Assembly: GCA_965116865.1 (NCBI GenBank)
Contig: OZ220727.1
Span: 2,232,001-2,296,000 of the forward strand
Length of the DNA: 64,000 nt
Direction of reading: 5' to 3'
Source: Aldehydirespirator sp965116865
GTDB lineage: Bacteria > Actinomycetota > Acidimicrobiia > Acidimicrobiales > Aldehydirespiratoraceae
The notes beneath the pieces were generated by a model that ran no database searches, had not been told where the DNA came from, and saw only the letters and a program-made list of their open reading frames with translations. Shown here one piece after another: positions 49,654 to 56,813 of the stretch. How positions within the stretch are numbered: the stretch's first letter is position 1; every line of letters starts with the position of its first letter. Both the position numbers and the translations under genes were made by a program.

Positions 49654-50916
49654 GTGTTGCCTGTGGAATACCGGGCCAGGATCGTCGACAGCCTTCTGGC
49701 GGCTCGTTTGGGGGCTGCGGCGGCAGTGGTGATCGAGGGGGCCCGCGGGTCGGGCAAGACGGCCTCGGCGCGCCGTCAGGCCCGCAGCGAAGTGCGCTTC
49801 GATGTGGACAGCCACGCCCGCGCCCTAGCCGAACTCGACCCCGAGACGGTCATCGCAGGACCCGAGCCGAGGCTGCTGGACGAATGGCAGCACGCTCCGT
49901 CTGTGTGGAACCATGTCCGCCGCGCCTGTGACGAGCGGTGCCGGCCGGGACAGTTCGTCTTGACCGGGTCGGCGGTTCCCGCCGACGACGGCACGCGCCA
50001 CACCGGCGCGGGGCGCATCTCAAGGATCCGGCTCCGGCCGATGACGTTGTTCGAGACGGGCCACTCCAACGGCGCGGTCTCGCTGCGCGGCCTGCTGTCG
50101 GCCACCAAGGCAGCTGGCCCGGCCCCCCAGGTGAGCCTCTCTGATGTCACCGAGGTGCTGTGCCGCGGCGGCTGGCCGGCCAACCTCGACACCAGCACCG
50201 TCGCCGCCCAGCAGTACAGCCGCGACTACCTCGACGAGATCCACCGCGCCGACGTGGACCACTCAGGCGGACTCCGACGTGACCCGGTCGGGATGCGCCG
50301 GCTTCTGCGATCCTTGGCCCGCAACACCGCCACCGAGGCCTCCCATACGACGCTGGCAGCTGACGCGGGCGGCGAGCGGCCACTGCACCGCGACACCGTG
50401 CGCGCCTACATCGACGCCCTCGAGCGGGTCTTCGTGGTCGAGGACCAGCCGGCATGGTCGGCCCGGCTGAGATCACGGTCCAGGCTCAGGCGGACCGCCA
50501 AGCGCCACTTCGTTGATCCTTCACTGGCGGTGGCCGCGCTCCGGGCCGGGCCCCAGCGCCTCGAACGGGACCTGGAACTGCTCGGGCTGCTGTTCGAGTC
50601 TCTCGTAGTGCGGGACCTGCGCGTCTACGCCGACGCGCTCGACGCCGGGGTCTACCACTACCGCGACAACACCGGGCTCGAAGTTGATGCCGTGGTGGAG
50701 ACCGCCGCCGGCCAATGGCTGGCCGCCGAGGCGAAACTCGGCGGGGACAAGGCCATCGACACCGCCGCCCACAACCTCCTCAAACTCCGCGACAGGGTCG
50801 ACACCGCCGCGGTAGGCGAGCCGGCCAACCTGCTAGTGGTGACCGCACTCGGCAACTACGCCTACACCCGCCCCGACGGAGTAGCCGTCACCCCCATCAG
50901 CGCGCTCGGCCCATGA
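49654..50916 (+). CDS. AAA+ ATPase with DUF4143 domain
   Basis: The 420-residue protein has a Walker A loop V-I-E-G-A-R-G-S-G-K-T-A-S-A (residues 26-39), a Walker B-like R-L-L-D-E-W-Q-H, and sensor L-T-G-S-A. It has the DUF4143 C-terminal region with H-F-V-D-P-S-L-A-V-A-A-L and G-L-E-V-D-A-V-V-E-T...E-A-K-L-G-G-D-K-A-I, a PD-(D/E)XK-like D...E-x-K. Such ATPases are common in accessory regions; their role is not known and is often suggested to be defence- or toxin-related. It lies just outside the island. Confidence 0.85.
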   Translation: MLPVEYRARIVDSLLAARLGAAAAVVIEGARGSGKTASARRQARSEVRFDVDSHARALAELDPETVIAGPEPRLLDEWQHAPSVWNHVRRACDERCRPGQFVLTGSAVPADDGTRHTGAGRISRIRLRPMTLFETGHSNGAVSLRGLLSATKAAGPAPQVSLSDVTEVLCRGGWPANLDTSTVAAQQYSRDYLDEIHRADVDHSGGLRRDPVGMRRLLRSLARNTATEASHTTLAADAGGERPLHRDTVRAYIDALERVFVVEDQPAWSARLRSRSRLRRTAKRHFVDPSLAVAALRAGPQRLERDLELLGLLFESLVVRDLRVYADALDAGVYHYRDNTGLEVDAVVETAAGQWLAAEAKLGGDKAIDTAAHNLLKLRDRVDTAAVGEPANLLVVTALGNYAYTRPDGVAVTPISALGP

Positions 50917-51025
50917 CAACACCCTGCCCTGCGGCCATCGATGACCGCCGCCAGTGCCCGCGCAATACCCGGTGAGGCTCTGCCTCAAAGTCCGACGTAA
51001 TGCTTCAAGTCATAACTGACTACCC

Positions 51026-51068
51026 AACGGACCACATATCCGCAGTTCAAAATATCCGCAGTTCAAAG
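51026..51068. repeat. 16-bp tandem repeat
   Basis: ATATCCGCAGTTCAAA occurs twice in a row in the 175 bp between the ATPase gene and tRNA-Ser. The gap has no supported gene. Confidence 0.7.
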
Positions 51069-51091
51069 GGTATATTCTTATATGATTTCAG

Positions 51092-51178
51092 CGGAGAGTA
51101 TGGGATTCGAACCCATGGTGACCCGGAGGCCACAACGGCTTTCGAGGCCGCCCCATTCGTCCGCTCTGGCAACTCTCC
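51092..51178 (-). tRNA. tRNA-Ser (anticodon CGA)
   Basis: The minus strand folds as a class II tRNA: acceptor GGAGAGT/ACTCTCC, anticodon stem GCGGC/GCCGT around CTCGAAA, a long variable arm and a T arm with TTCGAAT. Discriminator G. No CCA encoded. Confidence 0.93.
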
Positions 51179-51188
51179 GCGGCAGAGG

Positions 51189-51677
51189 CTACCGGTGGGC
51201 CCCCGGCTTGACTGCCGCGCCCGGACCGGCGTCGCGCAAGCCCGAGAAGAACTCCCGCAGCAAGGCGGCGCACTCGCCGGCCCGCACTCCCGGCACCACC
51301 TCGAACTCGTGGTTGAGGCGGGGGTCGGCGCCCAGGTTGTAGAGCGAGCCGAGGGCGCCAGCTTTGGGGTCGTCGGCACCGTAGACGACCCGCGCCACCC
51401 GGGCCTGCTGCAGCGCCCCGGCGCACATGGGGCACGGCTCCAAGGTCACGGCCACCACCGCCCGGTGGAGGCGCCAGCTCCCGAGACAGGCCGCGGCGTC
51501 CCGCAGGACCAGCATCTCGGCGTGGGCTGTGGGATCGCCGGCATGCTCCCGCTCGTTGTGGCGGCGGGCGATCACCTCGCCGTCGAGCCAGACCACCGCA
51601 CCCACCGGCACGTCTCCGTGGACGGGAGCGGACCGAGCCTCGTCCAGGGCCGGATCCATGAGCTGCTCGTCGCTCAC
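51189..51677 (-). CDS. tadA: tRNA-specific adenosine deaminase TadA
   Basis: The 162-residue enzyme has the zinc deaminase motif D-P-T-A-H-A-E-M-L-V-L (His and catalytic Glu) and L-E-P-C-P-M-C-A-G-A-L (two Cys ligands), plus V-Y-G-A-D-D-P-K-A-G. TadA converts adenosine 34 of tRNA-Arg to inosine. The GTG at 51677 has a GGGGGAG upstream and yields the normal N-terminus (S-D-E-Q-L-M-D-P-A-L-D-E-A). The open frame extends further through a 73-bp array that appears to be made of decayed copies of this start region. Confidence 0.92.
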   Translation of the reverse strand: MSDEQLMDPALDEARSAPVHGDVPVGAVVWLDGEVIARRHNEREHAGDPTAHAEMLVLRDAAACLGSWRLHRAVVAVTLEPCPMCAGALQQARVARVVYGADDPKAGALGSLYNLGADPRLNHEFEVVPGVRAGECAALLREFFSGLRDAGPGAAVKPGAHR

Positions 51678-51719
51678 GACGCTCCCCCCGCCGGCCGGCA
51701 CCGCGTCGCGGCCGCTGCC

Positions 51720-52045
51720 GGCCGGGCCCATAAACTTCTCACCGCCCACGACACTCCTGTCGCCGAACACCGCGCACCCGGCTAGACGACCCCGCCGGGC
51801 CCATAAACTTCTCACCGCCCACGACACTCCTGTCGCCGAACACCGCGCACCCGGCTAGACGACCCCGCCGGGCCCATAAACTTCTCACCGCCCACGACAC
51901 TCCTGTCGCCGAACACCGCGCACCCGGCTAGACGACCCCGCCGGGCCCATAAACTTCTCACCGCCCACGACACTCCTGTCGCCGAACACCGCGCACCCGG
52001 CTAGACGACCCCGCCGGGCCCATAAACTTCTCACCGCCCACGACA
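51720..52045. repeat. 73-bp tandem array derived from the tadA start region
   Basis: About 4.5 units begin GCCGGGCCCATAAACTTCTC on the plus strand. On the minus strand each unit reads AGGAGTGTCGTG then GGCGGTGAGAAG and TTTATGGGCCCGG. This parallels the tadA start (AGCGTCGTG, AGCGACGAGCAG, CTCATGGATCCGG) at most positions. It fills the gap 51678-52069. Confidence 0.9.
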
Positions 52046-52069
52046 CTCCTTAGACATGCGAGACCGGTG

Positions 52070-52915
52070 TCACGGGTCGATGTCGTCGGCCATCAAGTCG
52101 GCGATCAGATCGGCCGCGGCCACCGTGAGAGGGCCGTCCACCACCGGCAGTCCGGTGCCGTCGATGCGGGCGATCGACTGGACCGCCCGGACGGAGGAGG
52201 CCAGAAAGGCCTCAGGGACTCCGGCAAGCTCCTCCACAGCCAGGCAGGTCTCGGCCGCGTCGAGCCGCTCCAGCAGCAGCGCCCGGGTGATCCCGGCCAG
52301 GCAGCCGGTGTCCAGTGGCGGAGTGTGCAGGCGCTCGCCGTCGGACCAGAAGATGTTCGAGCCGGTGCCCTCGCTCACCCGGCCCCGAGTGTCGGCGAAA
52401 ATCGCCTCCGACGCGCCACGCTCGCGAGCCAACTCGAGCGCCAGCACGTTCTCAGCGTAGGAGGTCGTCTTGACGCCGGCGAGGGCGCCCCGCTCGTTGC
52501 GGGGGAACGGCACGACCGACACCGCGGCGCCCGGCGGGAAGCGGGGCGGCCGGTCGCCGGCGATCACGACGGCCGAGCCCCGCGCCCCGCTGCGGCCGGA
52601 TCCCAGCGGGCCGCCGCCGCTGGTCACTGTGACCCGCACGATTCCGGCGGCAGGCGCGGCGTCGAGGCACTCGGCGATAGCAGCCCGCAGCTCGTCGTCG
52701 CTGTAGGGACACTCGAGGCGCAGCGCCCGGGCCGAGCGGCGCAGACGCTCGAGGTGCCGACGCACCGCGAAGGCGGCTGTCCCGGTGCCGTCGGGCACAG
52801 CGAGCAGGGTCTCGAAGACGCCGTCACCGACGATCACTCCGTGGTCGTCGGCCCTCAAATGCGGACGGTCGGGCTTGACCATGCGTCCGTTCACCCACAC
52901 GGCCAGCGCACTCAC
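52070..52915 (-). CDS. Class IV aminotransferase, PabC/IlvE-like
   Basis: The 281-residue PLP protein has V-W-V-N-G-R-M-V at the start, G-D-G-V-F-E-T-L (fold-type IV signature), the Schiff-base Lys in G-V-K-T-T-S-Y-A-E-N, and S-E-G-T-G-S-N-I-F near 190. This fits 4-amino-4-deoxychorismate lyase (folate) or a branched-chain or D-amino acid transaminase; the short length and F-E-T-L favour the PabC side. TAGTTT ends 6 nt before the GTG start. Upstream is the A/B 72-bp array. Confidence 0.82.
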   Translation of the reverse strand: MSALAVWVNGRMVKPDRPHLRADDHGVIVGDGVFETLLAVPDGTGTAAFAVRRHLERLRRSARALRLECPYSDDELRAAIAECLDAAPAAGIVRVTVTSGGGPLGSGRSGARGSAVVIAGDRPPRFPPGAAVSVVPFPRNERGALAGVKTTSYAENVLALELARERGASEAIFADTRGRVSEGTGSNIFWSDGERLHTPPLDTGCLAGITRALLLERLDAAETCLAVEELAGVPEAFLASSVRAVQSIARIDGTGLPVVDGPLTVAAADLIADLMADDIDP

Positions 52916-52924
52916 GGCACGAAA

Positions 52925-53535
52925 CTACCGCAACAAGCACCGCCAACCCACCAACCCCCCTCCGACCAACTCGACCAGGTCGGTGCCGCTGGCGCGCATC
53001 TGGCCGGACAACCGCCAACCCACCAGCTGCGACCCCGCAACCATTGCCGATATGCGCTGGTGAGCGCGCATCTGGCCGGACAGCCGCCAACCCACCAACC
53101 CCCCTCCGACCAACTCGACCAGGTCGGTGCCGCTGGCGCGCATCTGGCCGGACAACCGCCAACCCACCAGCTGCGACCCCGCAACCATTGCCGATATGCG
53201 CTGGTGGGCGCGCATCTGGCCGGACAGCCGCCAACCCACCAACCCCCCTCCGACCAACTCGACCAGGTCGGTGCCGCTGGCGCGCATCTGGCCGGACAGC
53301 CGCCAACCCACCAACCCCCCTCCGACCAACTCGACCAGGTCGGTGCCGCTGGCGCGCATCTGGCCGGACAACCGCCAACCCACCAGCTGCGACCCCGCAA
53401 CCATTGCCGATATGCGCTGGTGAGCGCGCATCTGGCCGGACAGCCGCCAACCCACCAACCCCCCTCCGACCAACTCGACCCCATTGCCAGCCGACACTGC
53501 ACAAAGCCGCACCCGCAACAAGCACCGCCAACCCA
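52925..53535. repeat. Two-variant 72-bp tandem array
   Basis: Units start GCGCGCATCTGGCCGGACA at 52992, 53064, 53136, 53208, 53280, 53352 and 53424, exactly 72 bp apart. The second half of each unit is one of two unrelated sequences (A with CTGCGACCCCGCAACCATTG, B with CCCCCCTCCGACCAACTCGA), in the order B-A-B-A-B-B-A-B. The gap 52916-53722 otherwise holds only short pieces of the same repeat. Confidence 0.95.
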
Positions 53536-53710
53536 CCAACCCCCCTTTACGTTGTTGAGTGGCTCTGGCGTGGCAGTGTCGGGGCTGGTTGCTCGCCGCG
53601 GCTGGTAGGGCTGTAGCCCCCTGTCATACCGATGGCCTGGGGGGTGTTGCCGCCCGCCGCCCCCTCCGACCGGCTGTATACGACTTGTAGTCTGCGGTGC
53701 CGGACGGCGG

Positions 53711-53716
53711 TATACT
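53711..53716 (+). promoter_or_regulatory. Candidate -10 hexamer TATACT for the DM13 gene
   Basis: TATACT ends 6 nt before the ATG at 53723, the same leaderless geometry seen at 46899. A GGAG also lies between them but too close to act as a normal ribosome-binding site. Confidence 0.6.
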
Positions 53717-53722
53717 GGAGCG

Positions 53723-54643
53723 ATGAGATCCTGGATCAAACGGCACTGGCGCTGGACGCTGCCGACGGGGGTGGTTCTGGCAGGGGCAGGCGCCTGGCTG
53801 GTGTTCGGCTTCTTCGCATTCCAGACGTACTTCCAAGACGACGAGGTGGACGAGGCGCTCCCGTTCTTCACCGCGGGCCCGGCACCGTCCGGCATCGCGG
53901 GCGACGAGACGACCAGCGAGATGGCCGACGCCATGAACAAGGCCATGGCGGAAGACAGCATGGCCATGATCGACACCGTCGACGAGCCCATGCCCGAGAT
54001 GGACGCGGCCAAGACGTCCCACGACGACGGCGGGAGCGCACAGCAGACCCAGCCGGCCCCCGACGCAACCGACGCCGACACGGCCCACGACGACGGCGGG
54101 AGCGCACAGCAGACCCAGCCGGCCCCCGACGCAACCGACGCCGACACGGCCCACGACGACGGCGGGAGCGCACAGCAGACCCAGCCGGCCCCCGACGCAA
54201 CCGACGCCGACACGGCCCCCGACGCAACCGACGTTGCAGCCGGAGCCGAGTCCGCGGAGGCGTCCCAGCCCGCGGAGACCCAGTCTCCGGCAGTGCCTCA
54301 GATCGTCGTGGAGGCGTCCGGGTCGTTCATCGACCGCTCGCATCCGACCGAAGGCAGCGCACTGGTGCTCGGCGACGGCAGCGGGCAGCGGTTCCTGCGT
54401 TTCGAGGATTTCCGCACCGACAACGGCCCCGACCTGAACGTGTACCTGTCGGCCGCCCCGACCGACGCACCCGCGGGCCACTTCGACGACGACTTCGTCG
54501 ACCTGGGCGACCTGAAGGGCAACATCGGCTCGCAGAACTACGAGATCCCCGTCGGGCTCGACCTCGGCCACTACTCCACGGTGGCGGTCTGGTGCGTGCG
54601 CTTCGGGGTGGTCTTCGGCGTGGCCGAACTCACGTCCGGCTGA
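53723..54643 (+). CDS. Membrane-anchored DM13-domain protein
   Basis: The 306-residue product has one N-terminal transmembrane helix (residues 12-33), an acidic, repeat-rich extracellular stalk (three copies of the 22-residue unit H-D-D-G-G-S-A-Q-Q-T-Q-P-A-P-D-A-T-D-A-D and two more), and a C-terminal DM13 domain (200-306). The domain has G-S-A-L-V-L-G-D-G, F-R-T-D-N-G-P-D-L-N-V-Y-L-S, and V-A-V-W-C-V-R-F with its conserved Cys. DM13 is proposed to carry out redox reactions through that Cys. The stalk length can change by slippage of the 66-bp unit. Confidence 0.8.
   Translation: MRSWIKRHWRWTLPTGVVLAGAGAWLVFGFFAFQTYFQDDEVDEALPFFTAGPAPSGIAGDETTSEMADAMNKAMAEDSMAMIDTVDEPMPEMDAAKTSHDDGGSAQQTQPAPDATDADTAHDDGGSAQQTQPAPDATDADTAHDDGGSAQQTQPAPDATDADTAPDATDVAAGAESAEASQPAETQSPAVPQIVVEASGSFIDRSHPTEGSALVLGDGSGQRFLRFEDFRTDNGPDLNVYLSAAPTDAPAGHFDDDFVDLGDLKGNIGSQNYEIPVGLDLGHYSTVAVWCVRFGVVFGVAELTSG
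54010..54222 (+). repeat. In-frame 66-bp tandem repeat in the DM13 stalk
   Basis: Three near-identical 66-bp units encode the 22-residue stalk unit. The unit is divisible by three and so tolerates copy-number change. Confidence 0.95.
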
Positions 54644-54703
54644 CGGCCCGTACCGGACACGAGCGTCTCACGTCCTGACTGCACCTGCCTTGCGGGGTTC
54701 TGC

Positions 54704-54895
54704 ACCCCACCGCCGAAAACTCGCAGCCACGCAACCACCCGCAGCAACAAGCCGCCACGAAACAAACAACACAACTCACCCCACCGCCGAAAACTCGCAG
54801 CCACGCAACCACCCGCAGCAACAAGCCGCCACGAAACAGACAACACAACTCACCCCACCGCCGAAAACTCGCAGCCACGCAACCACCCGCTGTAG
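54704..54895. repeat. 74-bp tandem array upstream of murA
   Basis: ACCCCACCGCCGAAAACTCG repeats at 54704, 54778 and 54852, exactly 74 bp apart. The third unit runs into TAGCCT, the probable -10 of murA. Confidence 0.92.
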
Positions 54896-54906
54896 CCTCG
54901 CCGGAC

Positions 54907-56295
54907 ATGGCCCAGCACCTCCCGCACGATGCCCCGGATCCGCGTCCGCGGCGCCTGGAGTCGGCGCTCGCTGGCGACTTGGCGTCGATGCGCGACCGGG
55001 TGTGGCATGTGCGCTCCAGCGTGCCGCTGGAGGGTGCCGTCACCGTGGCGGGCGCCAAGAACACCATCACCAAGTTGATGATCGCGGCCTGCATGGCCGA
55101 CGGCGCCTCGACCTTCGACAACGTCCCCGACATCGCCGACGTTCGCATCACCGCGGCGATGCTCGAGGCTCTCGGGGCCGGTGTCGCGGTGGAGTCCGGG
55201 CAAGCCGTCGTGGACGGGTCCACGCTGTCTAGCCCGCGGGTCGGTCTGGCCTACTCGGGTCTCAACCGGATGCCGATCCTGTGTCTGCCGGTGCTGCTGC
55301 ACCGCTTCGGCGAAGCCCGGGTGCCGGTGGTCGGCGGCGACGGCATCGGGCTGCGTCCGGTGGACTTCCACCGCGACGCGCTGACCGCCATGGGCGCACA
55401 CGTCGAAGTCGACGACAGCGGCGTCAGCGCCCGGGGAGCCCTCTGCGGCGCCGACATCCGCCTGCCGTATCCCAGCGTCGGAGCCACCGAGACGGTCCTG
55501 CTGGCGGCGGTGAGCGCCAAGGGCCGCACGGTGTTGGACAATGCCGCAGTCGAGCCCGAGATCGCGGAGCTGGTCCAGTTCCTGCAGTGCATGGGTGCCA
55601 TCATCGAGCGTGCCGACGGACGCCGCTACATCATAGACGGTGTCGAGCGTCTCGAGCCCGGCCGGCAGCGCACCGCAGGCGACCGGGTCGAGGCGTTCTC
55701 GTTCCTCGTGGCGGGGATCGCCACCCGCGGCAAGGTGGCGGTCCTCGGCTGCGACCCGAGCCGCATGTCGCCGGCGGTCGCGCTGCTGCGCCGTCTAGGC
55801 GCGAGGGTCGTGATCGACGCCGACGGACGCATCGAGGCCGAAGCCCCCGACGGCCTGGACCCGGTCGCGGTCTCCACCGCCCCCTATCCGGGCGTCGCCA
55901 CGGACTGGCTGCCTCCCCTAGTCGCCGCGCTCACCCAGGCCGGCGGCCTGTCGGCGGTGCATGAGACGGTCTTCGAGGACCGCCTGGGCTACGCGCAGCA
56001 GCTCAACAACATGGGCGCCACCATCCAGACTTTCAACGACTGCCTCGGCCGCAGCGACTGCCGGTTCAGCGCCGGCCGCCACCGGCACTCCGCACTGGTG
56101 GCCGGCCCGACGAAGATCCACGGCACCGAGGTCGTCATGGAGGACATACGCTCCGGGTTCGGGCTCGCCGTCGCCGCGGTGATGGCCACCGGCGACAGCC
56201 TGCTGTCCGGCGTCTACCACCTCGAACGCGGCTACGACAGCGTGCTCGAGAAGTTCACCCGGCTCGGCGCCGACATCAAAGCCACACAGACGTGA
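54907..56295 (+). CDS. murA: UDP-N-acetylglucosamine 1-carboxyvinyltransferase, Asp-type active site
   Basis: The 462-residue EPSP-synthase-fold protein has V-A-G-A-K-N-T-I-T-K (Lys/Asn of the PEP site), the active-site loop G-E-A-R-V-P-V-V-G-G-D-G-I-G-L-R-P-V-D, and the final G-Y-D-S-V-L-E-K-F-T-R-L-G-A-D-I. MurA makes the first committed peptidoglycan precursor. The loop normally reads P-G-G-C-A-I-G; here Asp replaces the Cys, as in mycobacteria, which makes the enzyme naturally insensitive to fosfomycin. The first 27 residues are an extension. TAGCCT ends 8 nt before the ATG. Confidence 0.87.
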   Translation: MAQHLPHDAPDPRPRRLESALAGDLASMRDRVWHVRSSVPLEGAVTVAGAKNTITKLMIAACMADGASTFDNVPDIADVRITAAMLEALGAGVAVESGQAVVDGSTLSSPRVGLAYSGLNRMPILCLPVLLHRFGEARVPVVGGDGIGLRPVDFHRDALTAMGAHVEVDDSGVSARGALCGADIRLPYPSVGATETVLLAAVSAKGRTVLDNAAVEPEIAELVQFLQCMGAIIERADGRRYIIDGVERLEPGRQRTAGDRVEAFSFLVAGIATRGKVAVLGCDPSRMSPAVALLRRLGARVVIDADGRIEAEAPDGLDPVAVSTAPYPGVATDWLPPLVAALTQAGGLSAVHETVFEDRLGYAQQLNNMGATIQTFNDCLGRSDCRFSAGRHRHSALVAGPTKIHGTEVVMEDIRSGFGLAVAAVMATGDSLLSGVYHLERGYDSVLEKFTRLGADIKATQT

Positions 56296-56585
56296 CCGGA
56301 CCCCGCGCCGTCGAGCCAGAGGGACTCCACGCCAGGCACCACAGACGTGACCGGACCCCGCGCCGTCGAGCCAGAGGGACTCCACGCCAGGCACCACAGA
56401 CGTGACCGGACCCCGCGCCGTCGAGCCAGAGGGACTCCACGCCAGGCACCACAGACGTGACCGGACCCCGCGCCGTCGAGCCAGAGGGACTCCACGCCAG
56501 GCACCACAGACGTGACCGGACCCCGCGCCGTCGAGCCAGAGGGACTCCACGCCAGGCACCACAGACGTGACCGGACCCCGCGCCG
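56284..56585 (+). repeat. 55-bp tandem array starting at the murA stop codon
   Basis: CACAGACGTGACCGGACCCC repeats about 5.5 times at 55-bp spacing. The first unit contains the last murA codons and stop, so the array multiplies the gene's 3' end. The remainder of 56296-56757 has no supported gene. Confidence 0.95.
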
Positions 56586-56757
56586 TTGGGCAGGGAGCTC
56601 CACCGGCCCGCTCGCGGCGTTCCGGCGACCGGTTGAAGCTCTCCCGGCAGAGTTTGCCCACCACCCTCGCGACCCGGCCGACTCCTGCCCGCGGCGCTGC
56701 CGCGGGCCACGCCAGCCGACCTCGCATGCTGACCTCGCGGGCGCGGCTTCTGCACGC

Positions 56758-56763
56758 TATAAT
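56758..56763 (+). promoter_or_regulatory. Consensus -10 hexamer TATAAT
   Basis: A perfect TATAAT lies about 50 nt before the GTG at 56814, which has its own AGGAG. This is one of few leadered genes here. A -35 is not clear. Confidence 0.6.
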
Positions 56764-56813
56764 GCTTCCTTCACGCACTGTATTCCGTTCCGCCTACGAC
56801 GCTAGGAGTTTCT

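Noticed and set aside
52925..53535. Regular direct repeats resembling a CRISPR array
   Set aside because: Units are 72 bp with shared and variant halves and no unique spacers, and no cas gene is present. The 73-bp and 55-bp arrays fail for the same reason.
56284..56778. Minus-strand repetitive protein across the 55-bp array
   Set aside because: It is antisense to the murA 3' end and to a tandem array, with no signal peptide or domain.
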